Origin: Azolla caroliniana
Lineage: Eukaryota; Polypodiophyta
Reading direction: 5' to 3'
NCBI GenBank assembly: GCA_043228905.1
Contig: JBHGNT010000006.1
Coordinates: forward strand, 5,766,001-5,830,000
DNA: 64,000 nt
Shown here: positions 12,201 to 30,110 of the stretch, one piece after another
Position numbering within the stretch: the first letter of the stretch is position 1
Layout: the number at the start of each line of letters is the position of its first letter
Made by a program: the position numbers and the translations under genes
Notes under the pieces: generated by a model
Told to the model about the DNA's origin: nothing
The model's input: only the letters and a program-made list of their open reading frames with translations
Databases searched by the model: none

Positions 12201-15200
12201 TGCACCCCCCAATTACAGTACTGATATTATCGAGAAGATACAAAAAAATAATGCATTGGATATTCATGTCTTGCTAAATGATGGAAACACAATATATTCC
12301 AGGATGGCACAGACATCACCCAGTTATTAGATTAGATTAGTTTTCTTATCATCCACGAGGAGGCCAAATTTGGCATATGGGTCTGAATAAATGCATCATC
12401 TTGTATGGGACTCCTTCCTAATATGGGGGGTTACTTCTCTATAGTAAAAAATCTAAATGTGAAAATAATGCACTCACTTATGTGCTCACCCTTCTTGGTG
12501 GAGATTTGAGTATGGCACTTAAATTATCATGGCTGTCTAACAATTCAATGTACTTCTCGCAAATTGCATTAAATGCTGAGCATGTGAGAAGGACATTCTA
12601 CGTCCGTGGGCTTTTGTTGCATACCTTGCATATCATCATACTATGGTGATGATACCATGATGCTATCTCAGCGCCTAACTTGTGTGAGGAAGTTCGAAGA
12701 AGTGCAAGGGCTGTCCCAAGAGCAAAGGCTCATGGGGATAGTAAGATGTGGTTGGATATGTTCTGGCATATTTCACCTTGTATTGGGGCCAATGTTGAGA
12801 GTAGAGATGGGTTGAGAGTTACCTAAAAGGATTACATTGGATGCTTCTTTAATGATAAATCCAAGGATAGGGCTTAGAATAATTTGTTGTTTGCCTTGAA
12901 CCAAAAGTAATAAAACAGATGCATTTTACTTTTTCATACCTATGCTGTGTTGGCAGAGATGGAGGTGTAAGATAATATGTAGGCTAGCACAGTAGGTGGC
13001 AAATCACTTGATGAGTTTAGTCTGGAGAAACACTGAAATTCATCAAGAACCCCATCCTCTATAAACAATGTGAACAATGATAACAGGAATTAAAAAGTGG
13101 GCAAAATATGTGATTCAGCTGTTTAATTGGAAGATCAACTAATTTCTTCGAAATACCAATTTTTAACATGATGAGATATTGAATGGATTGGATTTGTTAA
13201 CAATGCACTTCAATAGTTTAAAAGCTAAAATATCTTGTCCATAAGTATCTAAAATGCCTATCTTAACATAAAAACTAAATGCTTAAAAAGGCTAATATCA
13301 TGGGTGACAACGATGGCCCCTGATTGATTAAGGTAATTTAGAATCAAGGGTCAGATGCGCTAGGCTATATACTGTTTTTGGAACCTTTCCTGACCATTAC
13401 TCTTTCTTGTGCAGCAAACATCAGCTGTTGTACGCACATTAAAAAACATGCTTACAAGTGGCTATACACATGAATATGATGTGAATGGCATTACAGATCC
13501 GTTCCTTCAGATTCGACTACTAAGGCTTCTTCAGCTTGTTGGACATAATGATTCTAACTCAAGTGACATCATGAGTGACGTTCTTGCACAAGTATGAATT
13601 ATGACCCCTCTGCTATTGTTTCCTCTCCTAACATTTAAAATTATGTTGTATTTTTTTCACTAGCTTAATTAGTCTGATTATTTATAATTAGGACATAGTG
13701 AAGCATCTAATAGTTTAGATGCAGCTCCATATATGAAGCCACCCTATACTTAGGATCAAGATATGTTCTTATGGATGTAAACTTGCATGGCAGGTGGCTA
13801 CAAATACTGAATCCAATAAGAATGTCGGAAATGCTATCCTTTATGAATGTGTACAGACAATTATGGGTATTGAAGCTACAAGTGGGCTTCGAGTGCTAGC
13901 TGTTAATATTCTTGGCCGTTTTTTGTCAAATCGTGACAACAATATCAGGTTCATATTTATCCTTTCCATTTATGTTAGATTGCTGCTTTTACGAAATAAA
14001 ATTGGAATCACTCAACTTCTTAACTTTAATAGGATTTCTGTGGTTCTTTAATATTGATGGCTGCAGAGTTTTTTGTTCTTCAGATATATTGCATTAAATA
14101 TGCTTCTCAGGGTAGTTTCGGTGGATACACAAGCAGTTCAAAGACATCGAACAACTATAGTTGAATGTGTGAAGGTATACCACTAACCTATTGAAGTACG
14201 CAAGCTTACAGAATGATACCTGTAATTGTGGTAGATAAAAGCTTATCTTAGATTACACAAATGAGAATTCATGTGAAGGTTGGACATTTTGTGCTGAATA
14301 TGCCCTTTCAATTGCTCTAATTTTAGTAGCCTTATAGGAAGAATTTTAAAGTGAAACATTAAAAATTATGGCTTTGAATCTCAATATGGTCTGGCTCCTG
14401 AAATCAGTATGTGCATCTTTCTGTTATTTCATTCCACTTCAAACTCCAATGTCACAGATTTTGCACAAGTTGCTGCATGTGCATGATGCATGATGCGGGC
14501 ATGCAACAATAAACAAAGTTAACATAGTGCCATTATTTCTTCTGTTATGCTTTTGGCTGTTAGGTTTTCTTCTGACTTAAAGATGTATTGATATTTTTCT
14601 TTCCATGTGTCGATAAAAACAGGATACAGATATCTCAATCCGACAAAGGGCATTAGAGCTAGTGTATGCCTTGGTCAATAAAAGTAATGTAAAAGCATTG
14701 ACAAAGGAACTTCTGGGGCATCTGAAAACAAGTGATTCTGATTTCAAAGATCTTTTAACTGCTAAGATATGCTCTATTGTGGAGAAGTGAGAAAATTGAC
14801 ATTTCAAGATATGCTGATGTCTATTTTTACCCTTATGATAATTTTCTATTTTCTATGTTTGTGTTATCCAGGTTTTCCCCAGACAAAATTTGGTATATAG
14901 ATCAGATGATAAAAGTTCTGGCAGAGGTATTTTCTTGGGCTATTCCTTACAAATTGCATAGTTATAAAACTAGCAATGGTTTGGCTCCTAATCATGAGCA
15001 TTTTTTTCATCCTCTAACACAGCTGTTTAAAGTGGTTGATGCTTTCTTTACTTCATTCCTGAACCTATAGCTGCAAAATTCAGCATTGGAAATTTTTACC
15101 CACTTGAAATAGAAAAGATAGAAAGTACAAAGAATAAAATTTGCTACATGCTACACAACAATGTGTGTAGATGTTCCAGCCAAGCCTTCAGACAGTAGAA

Positions 15201-18200
15201 TTTCTAATATAGTCTAGACTAGTCTAGACAAAAAAGTCTAATTCTAGCATTGTTGGATAACAAAAAAGGCAGACTAGTCTAGACAAAATAGTGATCAATA
15301 TAATAATCTCAAATTTTATTATAAATGAGATGGCCCCTAGCAAAGGTAATGGTGGAACGTTCTAGAAGAGATACAATATCTCTTTGTCTCTGAGATAGCT
15401 GATGAATGTACATACTCACACAAATATGTTGTCAAGGTAACATTTTCAGATATAATGCCTTGAGAATGTGCTGGTATCAGAGATGAAGTTCATATAAGAT
15501 AAGATGCAAATGTGGCCTGGAATTCTTTATATGCTTATGAAACATGACACTGTACTTTCTGGGTTCATATCAGGCATCGTGCTCTTGGTTTACTGCCCCA
15601 GCCTCTTTATAGGCAATGTATGTAGTTCTCAAATTATTGAGTGCTCATCCATAACTATACAAACACGATCAGAGAATTCCCTAGAAGACATATCCAAGAG
15701 TCGATTTGGAAACATATTTCAAATCTATGGATAGTACTGTACCATCGTATCCTTTCTCAATGTCACAAATTGAGGATGAAGCATACAGTTTGATGAGTTC
15801 AACTCACAATGACCATTACGTTTGGTGGCACATTTCCAGTACATTTGATATTATACTGTTTTTTATCCATTGAAATTTTGTTGACATTTGAAGTTTAAGG
15901 AGCTGGGTTTTAATACCTTTAGGTAATGGGCAAAAGGATGCTGTTCTCGTCTGTGCTGTGTAAGATTAGCATTCTGGAAGGCATTCCATTAAAAGAGATA
16001 AATGTTGCAGTGTCACAAGACACTGCTTCATGGAGCCGTTGTCAAAAATGATAAGAGGGCCATCCAACCCTTGCAGTATGACTTGCTTTTTTAGGAAGGC
16101 AAGGCTTCCCATTCCATTCAAAAATCGCAATATGAGACATCAAGTTCTAGTAGTAGTGTGTTTTCCCAGCCCCCTGGCTTTGGTGAAGGGGGTTCCTTCC
16201 TCCTTGCCATATCGAAGCTTATTACAAAGTGTCCTTCCTTTGTGTTTGGGCGTGTCATCTAGTGCTTCGTTGATGTCAATGACTCACATTGATTTGTCTC
16301 TCATGCCGCATCCGCTCTTCTTTTACCCAGACATATTTTTGGCAATTTTGTAGTGTTTTCTAGAATTTATTTGAAACTGATTATATCGGTATCTCCATCA
16401 TCAATGCATTTTTTGTATGGTGGAAGACGTAAAAATGAGCCACAGAGTATATATAAATTTTGATAGCAATTAGTAATAGATATTCAGCTTCATTTGAAGA
16501 TCATGTGTACATAAATTACATATTATATCATTGTTAATCAAGTTACTGGAAAACCACAATGTGATGATGCACTGTGTTTGCAATGGTTCCTAGACAGTGT
16601 ATCATAACTATGTATAAAATGAAAACACTGAAGACTATTTTTCAATATAAAAACACATTATTTAATTGAAGGAAGAAGTTTGTTTGTCAATCGATCAAAG
16701 TTTGCTCTGTATATTTAGGCTTCATATAAACTCTTCAACAAGGCTTCTCAAAACTATAGAGACAGTGCCTAAAAATCTTATTTAGTTTATTAATGCTTCT
16801 TTTTAGAGGGACAAAAACAATCTCTGACATGAAATGATGACATCTTCCTTGTGTTGCAGGCAGGAACGTATGTTACAGAGGAAGTTACCAATGCATTTGT
16901 AGTGGTCATTAGTAATGCTATTGACTTACAAGGTTACACAGTGCGGTCTTTATATCGAGCTTTTCAAGATTGGGCTGGACAGGTTAGACTTCAAGAGTTT
17001 GGAATATAAGGTCTTATGTTTAGAATCTCATGCTATGGAATATTCAGGAATCATTTGCACAAGTAACGGTTTGGTGCATTGGAGAATTTGGTGAGATGCT
17101 TATCAATCATGTTCATGAGCTAGAAGTGGAGGAACCAATTACTGTAAGCCAACTGCATTCTTGTTATGTTTTCTCTAACTGTAATATTACTGTACATATA
17201 GCACCACTTCATTGAACATATACTTGCAAATGAACTACCTCTACGAGAACTAGAATCAAGAAGAAAATACATGTTTTTTTCTCAGTTACTACTCTTGTTG
17301 AAAAAGTTCTTCAACAGATATTAACATTGATAAAGTCAATTTCATATGGTAAACTAAAGAAGAACACGCCTTAACTAAGTTTTAAAACAAATAATTTTCT
17401 GAAGATATGGAATGCCTTATTGCGACAACATTCACATGTGAAGTCAAAAAAAACATTTTTGTCAGGTGACGGAATCAGACGTGGTGGATATGGTTGAAAA
17501 GGTTGTCAAGGATCCTCGAGTGAAACCTGATACGCATGCAATAGCACTCACGGCATTGCTAAAACTCTCTTCTCGGTTTCCTGTTTGTACAGGGTTAGTT
17601 TTATATAGTTTTAGCATTTCTATTTCTAATCATGGCTTTATCTACACCTCAGATTGAAACTTCCCGAACTAGGTAAAAAGTATTATATGTCCTATATCAT
17701 ATCACCAGAATCTACTACTTGGTGTTCCAGTTGAAATCTGATCCTTGTTTTCCTTTGCTTTTGCAGGCGCATCAAAGATTTGATATCACAAAATAAAAGT
17801 AGTTTTTTCTTGGAATTACAGCAAAGAGCAATCGAGTTTGGATCTATTCTTACAAAGCATCAGAATATTAAGTGAGTTAATTTGCTTAAAGAGATTTAGA
17901 TGTAATGATCAGCCATAAACTTGCTGTGATAATATTTTTTGGTATAATATTACCAATTTTCATTTGATAAGTTGGATCACAAATCAGGGACATAAAACAG
18001 AGATTATGAATATAGCGCAATATAACTATATTAGTAGAAAAGCTTATGGGGCAGATGATCACATATGGAGCCATTTCATAACAAGATAGGATGTGGTTTT
18101 TTCATGTAGAGCATAGACAATCTTTTCCTACTGATATTTTGGGCAACGAATATTCAGGGAAGCACTTGTGGAAAGGATGCCAGTGCTGGATGAAATAGCA

Positions 18201-19716
18201 TATGCTGCGAAAAGGTCTGATGAGGTTACAATTGGTATTTCTACCTCTAATGGAAAAGCTGAATCGATATCTGCTTCAACCACAGTCAAACCTATTACTA
18301 ATGGACACTCCAAAACATTCACTACACCCACAAATGCCTTGATGGATCTTCTTGATTTATCGGTCGAGGATGTTCCTGCTCCTTCCCAATCACCTGGTGA
18401 TTTTCTCCAAGACCTGTTGGGTGTGACATCAGTGCCATCACCCTCAAATGCTACGACTGGTAATATTCTCTCAGAAACACATCAAGGTTCTATAACAAAA
18501 GAAACCTATGCTTGACGTTTGTCTGAGACTTTTATGGCTTCTATGGATTTTGGTACACAGCTCAGCCCTCAACTGGGGGTGCAAATGTATTGTTAGATCT
18601 ACTCTCTCTAGGAAATGCCGATTCACCACCCATCATACAACCATTGCCGTCCATTCCTCTTTTTGAAGGAACCCAAAACTCATTGTTGGATTCTTCCTCA
18701 GACACAAAAGTTACACCATCCACAAATGGATCAACAACAGGTCTGGGAGGTGCAGATTTGTTTGGTGACTTTATCACGCCAACCACCAATTCAGATCACA
18801 AGGGTAAACGCTAATTTTTCAGGGTTCAGTGTTAGGATTTAATTTCACTATTTTAATTTCGTGTACATCCTCCATTGTATACAGCGAATATGCAATTCCC
18901 ATCTGTGGATGTCTATTTGAGCAAATCATTGAAGGTGACATTCAACTTTTCGAAAAATCCTGGTAAACCTCAAACGACCATGATAAAGGCTGAGTATACA
19001 AATCTATCAGATACACCATATATGGACTTCATTTTTCAAGCAGCTGTTCCGAAGGTAACACAAAAAGGTGTCATGTAGATAAATTTATTTTGGTTGCTTA
19101 GGGTCACCAATTCCTGTTTCTTTTGATATATTTTATCTTCAATCTCTGTCTTAAATGTTTTCCAGCAATTTTTACTTTCAGAACCTGCACATTGATGTGT
19201 GCGTGCGTAATATATTAACTTCACAAAGTTCAGCATATTTTATTTGATATATAACATTACCAAGTACTGCATATTTTATTTGATATATAACATTAGGTAT
19301 TGTTTCATTTGACTTTTAGATTAAAGAGACTAGTGCTTTTTGGATTATGTGAAAAAGATTAGTTGTATCGCTTATTCCTGCTGTGATTGTAAAGCTCTAG
19401 ACTGTTTTCTTTCAGTTTATGCAATTGCATTTAGAACCTGCAAGTGGCAGTGTTCTTCCTCGGAATGGAGAGGGTGGAATAAAGCAAAACATTACAGTTC
19501 ACAACAATATGCATGGACAGGTAAGGATTTAGGGTTTACTGCATCATAAACTATGTAAAAGTGTTTTGTATAAATTTTCTAAAAGTTTGTGCATTTTCTT
19601 ATTTGCTTTTTGACCTGCAGAAAAATCTGGCAATGAAATTAAGGATTGCATATAAAATTAACAATCATGATATGCTGGAGCAAGGCCAAGTTACTAATTT
19701 TCCTCAGGGTCTGTAA
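9283..19716 (+). CDS. AP1G: AP-1 complex subunit gamma (gamma-adaptin), complete, 18 exons, 881 aa
   Basis: Large subunit of the AP-1 clathrin adaptor, which sorts cargo at the trans-Golgi network/early endosome. Exons: 9283-9299, 10800-11102, 11190-11331, 11547-11720, 13415-13591, 13794-13948, 14084-14174, 14623-14786, 14872-14926, 16860-16982, 17048-17143, 17466-17593, 17767-17871, 18158-18459, 18561-18803, 18885-19054, 19416-19520, 19621-19716. They sum to 882 codons including TAA, against about 876 residues in Arabidopsis. The N-terminal trunk of alpha-solenoid repeats spans residues 1 to about 580 (for example [67 protein letters not shown] block). The hinge follows and contains LMDLLDL and LLDLLSLG, which look like clathrin boxes. 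The C-terminal gamma-ear (about 762-881) ends [11 protein letters not shown]. The start is the [13 protein letters not shown] opening typical of the family, with a 17-nt first coding exon. Introns 4 and 9 are long (1.7 and 1.9 kb). Candidate poly(A) signal at 20194-20199. Confidence 0.96.
15212..15229. repeat. Perfect 18-bp palindrome in intron 9 of AP-1 gamma
   Basis: The sequence GTCTAGACTAGTCTAGAC equals its own reverse complement. A shorter related copy, AGACTAGTCTAGAC, lies at 15271-15284, about 60 bp downstream. No function is assigned. It may be the end of a small decayed transposon or simple structured DNA inside the intron. Confidence 0.8.
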
Positions 19717-21158
19717 GGAGATGATTGATCGGAAAAATCATGTGTATATCTAATGGTTTTAGCTACAAGGAGCTGATGGGTACCCAGCTTACGCCTTTTC
19801 AGATGACGTCGGAATTTTATACATGCATTGGAGATTCAGCAGTTTTGATGTCGATATTTATTCATTCTTGACCGGATCAAATTGTGAGATTTTATTCTAA
19901 ACCTTAAATTGATCTACGCCTCATCCAATGGTGAAGACATTTTAACAAGGGAATGCATTGAGGCTATAAAAAGTTAGTCATTTGCTATCTGTTTTGTTGT
20001 ACCATTGGAAGAGTCTTCTTGATCAATATGATGAATGTATCAGAGCATCGTGAGGATACCTTTTTTTAAAACAGTATATTACAGTTGTAAATCAGTGACT
20101 GCATAAATGGCTATAAGTATTTATGCAAGACTACTCTTGGCAATTAATATTATAGCATTGATCTGTCTAGCTACATTATTCTAAGATTCAGGAAATAAAT
20201 GGGTAGATTTTGAAAAGGCATGTTTCTATTATATTCATTGCAATTTAAATTATCAGGTCAGATTTTCTTGCAGTTCGGCTAAAAGGTATTTAGTTTGACT
20301 GTAATTTCAATTTGCTGAAGAACGCAGTCCTGTGATTCTATCTTTTGAGGACCTTTTCTTATATTATAGAATTGAGGGCTTCTGGTGCCAATGTGAACAG
20401 TGAACGGAGAATAAATGTGAGAAGCAACATCTATGTAAATAAACGTGGCAAATAAAAGTATTGCCATATTACTGGAAAGACAATGCATATGTACATTAGA
20501 ACGTCATGAAGGTCATTAGAAGGTCATGAAGGATTTTATTTCCAATAAAATGCTGTGTATATATTGGGGGAATGCCATAGGGAACCAAAGTGGTGAATAA
20601 AATGCAGTTTTAACTATCAAGTGAACACATCTCATTTAAAAGTATTGTACTGACAACTGTAATTTACAAGTAATTACATTACTGATGAACTATGGAATTC
20701 TTAAATATGTGCGAAGGGGGTGAATCAATAGCATCATTGAAAGAACTCCACTGCATTTTAAGACTGCATTATTCGCATCCCTTCCTAAATCCATCTGTAC
20801 ATTTTGCAAATATCTGAGAGGTTGTTCCTTCATGACTTCATCTCTATAGAAATAAAGTATATGGCAGGTGAATATGCTTTGCAGCATCTCCATCCAAAGG
20901 TGAAAATAAACCACAGTAATTATTCTTGACATAATGTCCATAATGTCCAATGGCATTCTTGACATTACTGTCAAGAGAATGTACTATTGATATACTGGCA
21001 TTACATTATTCCCAATATTGTTGATATCAGGTTCATAAAAAGGTATTGCATTATCAACGAAATTCTTGACAGTGAAGGGCACCCCGTAATGTGATAACTA
21101 TAACAGACATGACAAATCTAATGTATGTCTTCCTACATGAAATATTGGTGCCGCTACA
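19717..21158. other. Intergenic, 3' flank of AP-1 gamma
   Basis: Non-coding sequence between the convergent AP-1 gamma and DDM1 genes. It contains the presumed 3' UTR of the adaptin gene and short direct repeats near 20500-20530 (GGTCATGAAGG-like). No gene was recognised. Confidence 0.5.
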
Positions 21159-21256
21159 ACATAAATGTTTATTTAGCATATTGTAATGATATTGTGAACT
21201 GCACATAAATGTTTATTTAGCATATTGTAATGATATTGTGAACTGCACATAAATGG
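21159..21256. repeat. Perfect 44-bp tandem duplication
   Basis: A 44-bp unit beginning ACATAAATGTTTATTTAGC and ending GTGAACTGC occurs at 21159-21202 and again at 21203-21246. A partial third copy (ACATAAATGG) follows to 21256. The two full copies look identical, suggesting a recent slippage or unequal exchange. Confidence 0.9.
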
Positions 21257-21357
21257 AATCCAAACCAGCTTGCTTAGTTTCTTACTTCCTATTCAATTTA
21301 TAGTCATACAAAGGTGTACCCATTTGGGTTGGCTTTACTTAGCTACATGCGTCCTAA

Positions 21358-21492
21358 CAAGGGTATGCTAAAAGGGTGGCTCAACAGAACACATGTACAC
21401 CATAGCATGAAGGCATGCATGCATGCTAAACAAGGGTATGCTAAAAGGGGCACAAAGGAACACATGCACGCCCAACATGAAGGCATGCACTT
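21358..21492. repeat. Diverged ~72-bp tandem repeat, two copies
   Basis: Two copies start at CAAGGGTATGCTAAAAGGG (21358 and 21430). Each ends in an ATGAAGGCATGCA segment, with differences between copies in the middle. Open frames across it are by-products of the repeat. Confidence 0.75.
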
Positions 21493-21587
21493 GCATCCAA
21501 GGGACACCACAATATCAGTTCATTAGATTAACACTTACTGTGGCGGAATAAAACACGAATTCCACAAGGGAGAGAGCCACCCATATT

Positions 21588-21775
21588 TCGAATTTTGTAA
21601 CATCTACTTCTGAATTAAGTAGAAGAACACAATTTCCACTCAGAGAATGCAAACTGATATCCCAAATTTCACGAATTCTATTTCTGAAGTGAGTAGAGGA
21701 ACACAATATCCACTTGTGGAGAGCAAACCCATTATCTTGAATTTCACAATTTCGATTTCTGAAGCAAGGGTATAC
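21588..21775. repeat. Diverged ~75-bp tandem repeat, about 2.5 copies
   Basis: Three related blocks contain AATTTC/TGTAA..., a TTTCTGAAGT-like core, GTAGARGAACACAAT, a TCCACT segment and GAGARTGCAAAC. They lie at about 21588, 21662 and 21738. This is the third independent tandem array in the 2.3-kb tail-to-tail gap between AP-1 gamma and DDM1. Confidence 0.65.
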
Positions 21776-21999
21776 TATATTAGCACAAGTTACTTCATTG
21801 ATCAAAACTCGTAACAATTGAAAAGCTGATTCTGTAACAAAAATTGCTAGCCATCACAATCTAAAAGTAGAATTTTTCTACAACAAAATTGTTAGCTGTC
21901 AATAGAGTTATATCTGAGCCCTGAGAATTGAAGCAGAGATATGTACATTCAATAAGACAATAGATACCCTTTCAGATGACACGTTGTAATGAAGTCTTT

Positions 22000-27562
<5,563 letters not shown>

Positions 27563-27880
27563 ACTCTATATATCTGATAAACATGGAATAGTGTCAGAAA
27601 GCAAGGAGAAAAGAAAAAGAAACGTACAGAAGCAAAAACAGAAAACAGAAAGAGAGAGAGAGAGAGAGAAAGAGTTAGAACGATTTAAAGGAACGCTTAA
27701 ATACATTCTAATTGAAAACTCGGGATCATCAAGAATCCGCAAGACAAGGAGAGAAATATTGACATGGAATGGAGAGAGGGGAAAGTGAAAATCGCATGGA
27801 AACCTGTAAAAATCGCATGCAAAGAGACAGGAAAGGCCTCAGAGAAAGAAAACGCTGAGAAATGTTGGCACAAAGATAGG

Positions 27881-27915
<35 letters not shown>

Positions 27916-28020
27916 AGAGTTAAGCTACAGACCTGTTGAGATGATCGGATGTGATTCAATCTTTCTGGTTGGTTTTGGGAGGGGCGGCGACGCCTGGCGG
28001 TGAGCTATATAGTTGATGCA
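27563..28020 (-). promoter_or_regulatory. Presumed DDM1 5' UTR and core promoter with GA tracts and TATA-like box
   Basis: Upstream of the DDM1 ATG, two GA dinucleotide runs (about 27652-27670 and 27887-27912; CT on the transcribed strand) lie in the presumed leader. On the minus strand a TATATAG box sits at about 28004-28011, placing a transcription start near 27975 and giving a leader of about 400 nt. Pyrimidine-rich leaders of this kind are common in plant genes. The start site and any leader intron are inferred. Confidence 0.35.
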
Positions 28021-29836
28021 AATACGATCGAAAGAGGAGCGAGATGTGCGAGAAGACAGGAGCAGAGAAGGTGGGAAGGGATAGAAGGAGCAAAAGGAGC
28101 TTCAATGGCGTCTCCTGAGCAGTTCCAAAGCCTTCTGAGGGGAACAGAGCAAGCAGAAGCAGAAGCAGAAGCAGAAGAGAATGCGCGGGAAATGAAATGG
28201 AGGGTTTTTCTCTGTTTCTTTTGCTTTTTGCTTTTTGCTTCCTGCTTTCTGCTTTTTTTGCCTTTGCTTCTTGCTTTTGTTGGTTTTGTTGATTGGTTGT
28301 GTGGGAGTACCATTTGGGACTCTGGACTCGGACCACATTTCTTTCGGGTCGGCCGGTCGGGTGTCTTCTTACTTCCTCCTTCAAGGGGAGGCATAGTAGT
28401 AGCAATAGCAGTAGCAGTCGGAGCAGCATCCGGTAGCTGTAGAGCTCCTGCCTGCGAAGAACGCCGACTCGCAGCAGTTCCCATGTCAGCTCTCTAACAC
28501 CTGGTCGAGCCTCGTACAAACAGTTAGTTGTGTATCTATGTATAGGCATTCTGTATCGGTCGACGAAAATTGCCCCTTCTTCACCGCCAATGTGTATATT
28601 CCCCCGATCGCCTATATCTCATCATAGGATTGGTCTTATGTTCTTAAAGCCAGACTACACATTCCCTAGATAATGGAAATATTTCCTTCATAAAAATTGT
28701 GCCATGCATTGACTCGACTTGGAATGTAGAGCATGATTACAAATTTTATTGCCTCCTGTCTCGCTCTGTGGCAAATGAAAAACAATAGTGTAATTCATTT
28801 GTGATGTTTCATTAAACAATCATACGATTGTTCTCTATTTATTGGTAAAGAACATAAACTCGATGGTTTGGAATCTGGATTGATTGAAGATTGCAACATA
28901 TATGGTTGCATGACATCAAGATAGTCCATGATCTCCAATTAGTGAACCAAACATACACAAAACCAAAATTTATCACACGTGTGAAGTACAAATAAATATC
29001 ACGAGTGTAATTATAGTTTCACTCGAAACTTGAATACGTTGTTGCCTCATAGACATGATAGATTGACCAATGAGAGACATTGCAAACGAGAGTGAATGAA
29101 TTTGTTATGCACGTTGTGGAATAAAGCAAGAATGTGAACACCTTCCATGTGCTTGTCAGAAGAGTTATCTTAGCCCTTGTTTTTATATTGCCGCTCAATG
29201 TGGCGAAAGACTTCAATTATTAGGTATCATCGGTTGACAGATTTCTAATAACGAATTCAATGTGAATAAAACGCATGAATTAGGTTGGGTTCACAAATGC
29301 ATTGGGAACATGCCAAAATGTTGTGGCTTTGTTTAAATTTTTTATACTCTCAACATGTAATTCAATGTTTACGAAAAAACATTTCAAACATAAGCCAGTC
29401 AAACATTTTAACATTGTATTCGTGTGAAAGAAATCATACATGATAATAAATAAGTGCTTGATATTCATGTAATGTAAGATTTAAAACTTGTCTTGTCAAC
29501 TTGAAATCTAGGTCGTTAGTAGTCCATAAACACAAACTCAAAGCGATAGGGATGCGACTATTTCAAACTCACAAATAAAATGTTATATTGGATTGAGTTC
29601 ATTTGTTGTTTATCGTGATTCCAACAAAATCATATTCTCATGTGTCGGTGTGTGCAACAATTGTGGATAGATAAAGCATCAATTTTTTCGCTCTAAAGTA
29701 GCTTGTTTAGTCATCTCAATGCATGGTATTGTTGGACATGCTCGTGTTATGAAAATCAAATGTCGGTCCCACACTACTATGGACTTGCTCTTTCACTGTA
29801 ACATTTGTACAAAGACTAATCTTTATCATAGATTCC
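28021..29836. other. Intergenic region upstream of DDM1
   Basis: 28021-28550 is relatively GC-rich and contains GCAGAA trinucleotide-type and GCTTTTT-type repeats, which keep several frames open on both strands. No domain is recognisable and I do not call a gene. 28550-29836 is AT-rich with no supported feature. Confidence 0.45.
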
Positions 29837-30110
29837 CTAGCCAAAGGTTTGGCAAACACTTTTGGATATTTGGACAAACTTAGTGCGTCGTATCCAACAA
29901 TGCCTATTTTCTCCAATGGACACGATTTTTGGGCACTCTGGACCATTTGGACAACCCGCAATAATAAGGTCTTTGATTGAAACTAATTGCATGAAGTTAG
30001 CTTCTTTAAGCAATCCCTCTGGCAATCTCTATTTGATTGTCTGCAACTTAGAGACATCACACTACAAATTTACAATCTTTATTTTGAGTGCTTTTAGGCT
30101 CTTTAGCGTC
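29837..30110 (-). pseudogene. LRR-like remnant (possible NBS-LRR resistance-gene fragment)
   Basis: On the minus strand a decayed reading contains LPEGLLKEANFMQL, then VSIKDLIIAGCPNGPECPK. This has the spacing of leucine-rich repeats (L-x-x-L-x-I/L with a GCP/N turn) seen in plant NBS-LRR proteins, preceded in another frame by SLKALKIK-like residues. Stops and frame changes break it, and no NB-ARC motif (P-loop, GLPL, MHD) is nearby. A related block lies at 37757-37850. Could be a fragment carried within a transposon. Assignment is tentative. Confidence 0.35.

Noticed and set aside
16030-16353. 107-aa + strand ORF in AP-1 gamma intron 9
   Set aside because: It lies wholly within the intron, resembles no family and has no independent promoter signals.
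28000-28549. Overlapping long ORFs on both strands (165 aa on +, 197 and 159 aa on -)
   Set aside because: The stretch is GC-richer and carries GCAGAA and GCTTTTT simple repeats that remove stops. The translations are low complexity, match no family and mirror one another. It is better read as DDM1 upstream sequence.
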